Shown here one piece after another: positions 59,841 to 64,000 of a DNA stretch of 64,000 nucleotides. The position numbers were made by a program, and so were the translations under genes. Source of the stretch: Leptoclinus maculatus (lineage: Eukaryota > Chordata > Actinopteri > Perciformes > Stichaeidae); the NCBI GenBank assembly GCA_032191485.1, contig JAVDOI010000016.1, positions 16,078,074 to 16,142,073 of the forward strand. Direction: 5' to 3'. The notes under the pieces were generated by a model. The model saw nothing but the letters and a program-made list of their open reading frames with translations, did no database searches and was not told the DNA's origin. The first letter of the stretch is position 1; the number at the start of each line of letters is the position of its first letter.

Positions 59841-59843
59841 GTC

Positions 59844-59845
<2 letters not shown>

Positions 59846-59911
<66 letters not shown>
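59846..59911. repeat. (GT)n microsatellite
   Basis: About 33 GT units followed by a GA stretch. Confidence 0.97.
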
Positions 59912-59913
<2 letters not shown>

Positions 59914-60711
59914 AGACAGTTTCCTCCCAACACAACAGGGGACTGTCACGCTTTATGGGTTATTTATTTAGCGGGGGCCCTTTTGTCATATAGGGGCCAA
60001 ATCGCCACTATTCTATTAACAAATTAACTCCCACAGACATCTGGGGCCTAGAGTCTGAGTTTGAAATGTGCTTTAACGCAGATGTGCCAAATCAAATTGG
60101 ATTTTGAACGACCGAAGCTCCAATTATTTAAGTCTCAGATAAAGTTTTGAAAAGACAAAGAAGAGGTTATAAAAAGCGCTTCAGTCATTGATGTGAATAA
60201 TTAATAGTTGCTTATTCACATTTGCTTGGTTTCTTCTTCCGTGACAGTTGGTGCTCGGAAGTCACAACTTGCATCTTAAGACAACTGGACAAGCACAAGT
60301 TGAACAGCTGCACCTTGTACTGTGCCTTTCATTGTACTGCTAGTGATTATATTTCCCTGCTTATTAGAGAACGTGTGTCATCCAAAGTAAACATGCATCT
60401 GTTTGCGTGACATCTGTCCTTCTCAATGGGATAAAAATGAGGACAACTTTAGAGACAAGGTTGCTTCACACGGGACTTTTTAACAAACGTACAGCACACA
60501 CCCTCTAACCACTGTGGAGGTAATTATTCTCACGAGAGATTTAATACTATCAACAACACTTATTTAACTAGTTTCAGTTTGATCTAATACGTTAAAGCTA
60601 TTTAATGATGCACCAATATTTAAATCTAAGCATATCTTGTCTGTTTATTAAGCAACTGTTTCCCTTGTTTCCCTTTTGATCTGATTAAGTAAATAAAAAT
60701 AGATTAGAACA

Positions 60712-60718
<7 letters not shown>

Positions 60719-60772
<54 letters not shown>
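60719..60772. repeat. (GT)n microsatellite
   Basis: About 26 GT units between CGCAC and GCGCAG. Confidence 0.97.
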
Positions 60773-60776
<4 letters not shown>

Positions 60777-60779
60777 AGT

Positions 60780-63590
60780 TGTTTTTCAGCTCAGATGATA
60801 AGGTATGTTTTGCTGTGTTGCTCTTTCTGTAACCCTCCACCCTTCCTTCTCTCAATAGAATCAGATCCGCTGGGACACTATTTCATTTCTGTCCGGGGTT
60901 TTTAGTCTTTAGGGGGGAAGTTGGATGTGGGTGGAGAGGAAGTAGTTTGTTTCCACGGTAGGTTATTGCAACATATTACACACTGGTATTTCTTGCTCTT
61001 CATGGCCTTTTCTTTTAGCACAAAGGACCACCCATCTCTCTCGTTTCATTATTTTCATTTCTAGAATTATTCAGATTTCTCTTCCTACAATATTGTATTT
61101 TACGTTGACTGAAACAGATGAAAGAATTCGTAAGATTATGAAAACCTACGAGTGTCGGCTCAAATGAAAGCTGGAGGTTGAGATGAACCACAGATGCCTT
61201 AACTGAGGTATTTGATTCATATTCCATCCATAATTATGTTTTTAGAATAAATTATAAATATTATGGCATCATTTCTGGTATTCAAACTTGTATGGAAATA
61301 AAAAACAAAACAATTGTTTGAGCATGTTTATGCTTTTAACAGATCTTCAAATACTTATTTTTACCATCACTGTCCATGATATCAGTATGATGTATATATA
61401 TATATTTTTGCAATGAAAACAATGTGGCTAATAGACTGTATACATTCTTTCAAATTACAGAGGCTGTGTAATGTCTGCACGATGCCCAGAAGAAAAGCTC
61501 ACATATTTAAAATCTAAACTATTTAGGTAAATTAGGTTTGATATCGAATGGTTCTAATAAGGAAAAGGGTCAAAGAAAGTTCTCTTGATGATGAGAGGGG
61601 TCTGAGTTTAATCTCCTTTTTACCTTTTCCTAATCTTTTTGTTGTAGTTGAATGTTCAGAATGTTAAAAACAACCTTCAAAGAATTCTAGGTCATGTAAA
61701 AAACGTTTGCTACAATTTTTAGTTGGTAATTGTTACTTTATTATGATTAAGGAAAACACTGACGTATTCCTATTACTCAATTGTGTACATTGTGTAAAAA
61801 TAGTATATTGTCAAATAAACTACCATCTCCAAACTCCAAATGTTTGTACTTAGTTCATTACGCTTTTGCACCAGAGAACAATTAGTAAGTCATGCCTCCT
61901 CTTATCTTTCTTCTGCCCACAAAAAGAAAACACAGCATTTACCTGATGGCAGAAAACAACCAACCTTATTTGACCTCCTCTGCTTCCATATGACTCTATC
62001 TGATGCACTAAGAATTCCTTAACGGCAGCAACCACGGGCCCGAAGGAAATACCAATCCCCCTGTGAAACAATAAGCTAAGGACGTACAGTTCAGAGCCCG
62101 AGCAGACGCTCATATGGGACGGTAAGGGAGGGATCTCACGGGGCTTCCTGCTGCACGACACGTTGCCATACGATGCCCTCGATGAACTGCACACAACCTC
62201 ATTTTGTAGCTGAAAAATTACAGAATCATCCGTGATGAAACCTGGATAATGAGTGTAAAAGGACCGTACCAAAGGTTTTGCATGTTTTACCCCGTTGACT
62301 ATGAATCACATTATGCTTTAAATGGCAGTGTATTACAATTTTGGATGAACATTTCCATTGATTTCATTTCATTTCTAAACAATTTGAAAATCCTTTAAAA
62401 CTTGCTTGAGTAAACTGACATTAAAAGTCTGCATTCATTTACTAGATGTTACGTTATACTCAAAGTATATCATTTGTTTTTAAAGCTAAAACTCACAAAA
62501 AACATGGGAAAGGTCCTTTAAAAAAGCTAATGAATGTTTCTTTGATCACCTTCCTCACCCATTTTACAGTCACAAATATGTGCTCATGCAACACCCTTCC
62601 AAAGAGGCATATGATCTACCTCATGGTGACAGCAATCATAAAGTTTCAACCAACGCAATCAAGCAAACATTTTCAAACACAGTCTTTGTCAAATTCAGTC
62701 TTACTTCCAACAGACATTTGTTCAGTGTTCCAGTATAATTGTCTGCGGAGGTGCGTTAATCCAAAACACCCAGGATGAAGTCGCTTCACTGTGCCTGTTT
62801 CTCCCCCCAAATGTTTATATCCAGGATGTCTGGTAGAAGAAGAACCGTCAGAAAGAAACCACGGTGAGTGTAAGCATGCAGTCAGAAGAACAGCTGAAGA
62901 TCCTATGAACCTTTGGAGGCAAGACTGATATCTGAAGAAACAGCTCACAATACAATACGGTAGAAGACCTGCGAGTCGACCCTCTTATTAGACAAAACAA
63001 AGAGTCAAAAAAACTAAAAAGTACAATCATCTCCGTGAAAACAAATGCACAGCCTGCAACATTCACTTTCTTGGGCACTGGAATCAGATCATCCCACAGT
63101 TGTGGCTGGGCATTTTATACACCCTTTGTTTTCACATGACTGGCAAAATAAGTCACAGTTTAATGCTTCAGAGGACTGATGCCGGATTTGTTTGGGGTCT
63201 TCCAGCCATGAAGACACAAACACACAAACATAAGACAACAATTTGTAATGTGATACAAAGACCGAGCGCTTTTGCACAATTGGGACATCAACCGTCTCTT
63301 TCATATGAAGAGATTCTACTGGAACTACTTATTATTATCGCCGTTGTCATTGTAGTTCCAGAGTCTAACAATGTTAGTTTACCTCTCACAAGGAATTATT
63401 AGCCCGTGTAAACAGCTGTACGATGTCTTTCCAAAGCTTTCCAAAGTCTGAGGAAATAACCCTAATGATGTCATCAGGGTTATCTTTGATTTGGCCAGAA
63501 AGCCTTTACTACAAACAGGCGGGCGTGGACTTTGAAGGAAAGAAGGGCATTTATGAGGCACGGAAGGTATAACGAAGAGATGCTATTTTG
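60780..63590. other. intergenic, no gene recognised
   Basis: A/T-rich with an AT tract at 61,393-61,405. No coding, RNA or repeat feature could be supported. Confidence 0.4.
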
Positions 63591-63591
63591 T

Positions 63592-63610
63592 TGCATTATG
63601 GGAAATGTAG
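63592..63610 (-). promoter_or_regulatory. ZNF143/Staf-like site near the right edge
   Basis: The minus strand reads CTACATTTCCCATAATGCA, close to the ZNF143 consensus. It could mark a promoter or be part of a dispersed fish repeat that carries this motif. Confidence 0.35.
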
Positions 63611-63899
63611 GATCCAGTGTTTTTGGAGTTTGACCCATACTAGGAACTAAAAGTATAGATATCTCAGCCTCTGCTGCTTTGATTATGATTATTTATTTTT
63701 TAAATTTTGTCTCTTTTGAGCTCCCTAATTTTATGGAAGTAATATATCGCTGAAGTAACTCTTTACAGCAGTTTTTTTATTTTTTTTTCAAAAGTTGGTG
63801 TTATGCAAAAGTTTTGAACTTCAGAGTAAGCCTTTGTTTTTACTGCCTGTTGCAAGAGAGACAGGTTGTATAATCTGAGGAGTTCTCCTTCCTGAGATC

Positions 63900-64000
63900 A
63901 TGTTGCCCCTGAGCTCTCCGCTACTTCTCATCATGCCTCCCTTTCTATGTCTTCCAACGTTGCTGCTTCGCTTCATGTGGTGGATGGGGAGCTCTGCCTG
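63900..64000 (+). CDS. possible first exon of a secreted or membrane protein, cut by the right edge
   Basis: ATG at 63900 opens a frame with no stop to the end of the window (33 codons). It begins MLPLSSPLLLIMPPFLCLPT and continues LLLRFMWWMGSSA, a strongly hydrophobic leader like a signal peptide. A second ATG at codon 12 is an alternative start. The piece is too short to assign a family. Confidence 0.3.
   Translation, partial: MLPLSSPLLLIMPPFLCLPTLLLRFMWWMGSSA

Overview
The window looks like teleost fish nuclear DNA, probably from a spiny-rayed (percomorph) fish. The genes are vertebrate genes split into short exons with GT/AG junctions. The encoded proteins match vertebrate orthologues along almost their whole length. 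Intergenic and intronic DNA is rich in long CA/GT microsatellites and in hAT-like and TTAA-type DNA transposons of the kind common in fish. The species cannot be named from the sequence alone.

Layout, left to right. (1) 1-13,165, minus strand: most of myopalladin (mypn), a sarcomeric Ig-domain scaffold. The first coding exon is at 12,084-13,165 and the gene runs off the left edge inside its fourth Ig domain. (2) 16,473-18,522, minus: cacul1, complete in 8 exons. (3) 20,382-24,867, minus: sirt1, complete in 9 exons. (4) 25,681-28,282, plus: dnajc12, complete in 5 exons and head-to-head with sirt1 across an 813-bp shared promoter region. (5) 30,352-30,650, plus: a full-length 7SL (SRP) RNA gene with an ATF/CRE-like element about 50 bp upstream and a T-run terminator. 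(6) 31,316-39,217, plus: polr1b, complete in 15 exons (1,135 codons), with two DNA transposons in intron 8. (7) 41,440-43,240, minus: nanp, complete in 2 exons. (8) 43,241-64,000: about 20 kb with no gene I can recognise. It holds microsatellites, a degenerate retroelement, a degenerate AT-rich tandem array split by an LTR-like element, a second hAT copy and an orphan protein-like ORF. At the extreme right edge an open frame begins that reads like a signal peptide.

The genes do not form an operon-like unit. Polr1b makes rRNA, 7SL RNA targets secretory proteins, nanp serves sialic acid synthesis, sirt1 is an NAD-dependent deacetylase, dnajc12 is a co-chaperone for aromatic amino-acid hydroxylases, cacul1 is a cullin-domain cell-cycle regulator and mypn is muscle structural. 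The mypn/sirt1/dnajc12 linkage matches human 10q21. Cacul1 sits where human has HERC4. Polr1b and nanp come from other human chromosomes (2q and 20p by my recall), so the window spans at least one lineage-specific join.

I found no previously undescribed multi-gene system. The most interesting items are the intact 7SL locus with its upstream element, the CRE palindrome between sirt1 and dnajc12, two solo-LTR-like insertions with perfect target duplications around the last dnajc12 exon, a hAT copy carrying a 76-bp near-perfect palindrome at which its sister copy is truncated, and the orphan ORFs at about 47.6-47.8 kb and at the right edge. Exon boundaries were read by eye from splice consensus plus reading-frame continuity. 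Gene identities rest on remembered family sequences, not on a database search.
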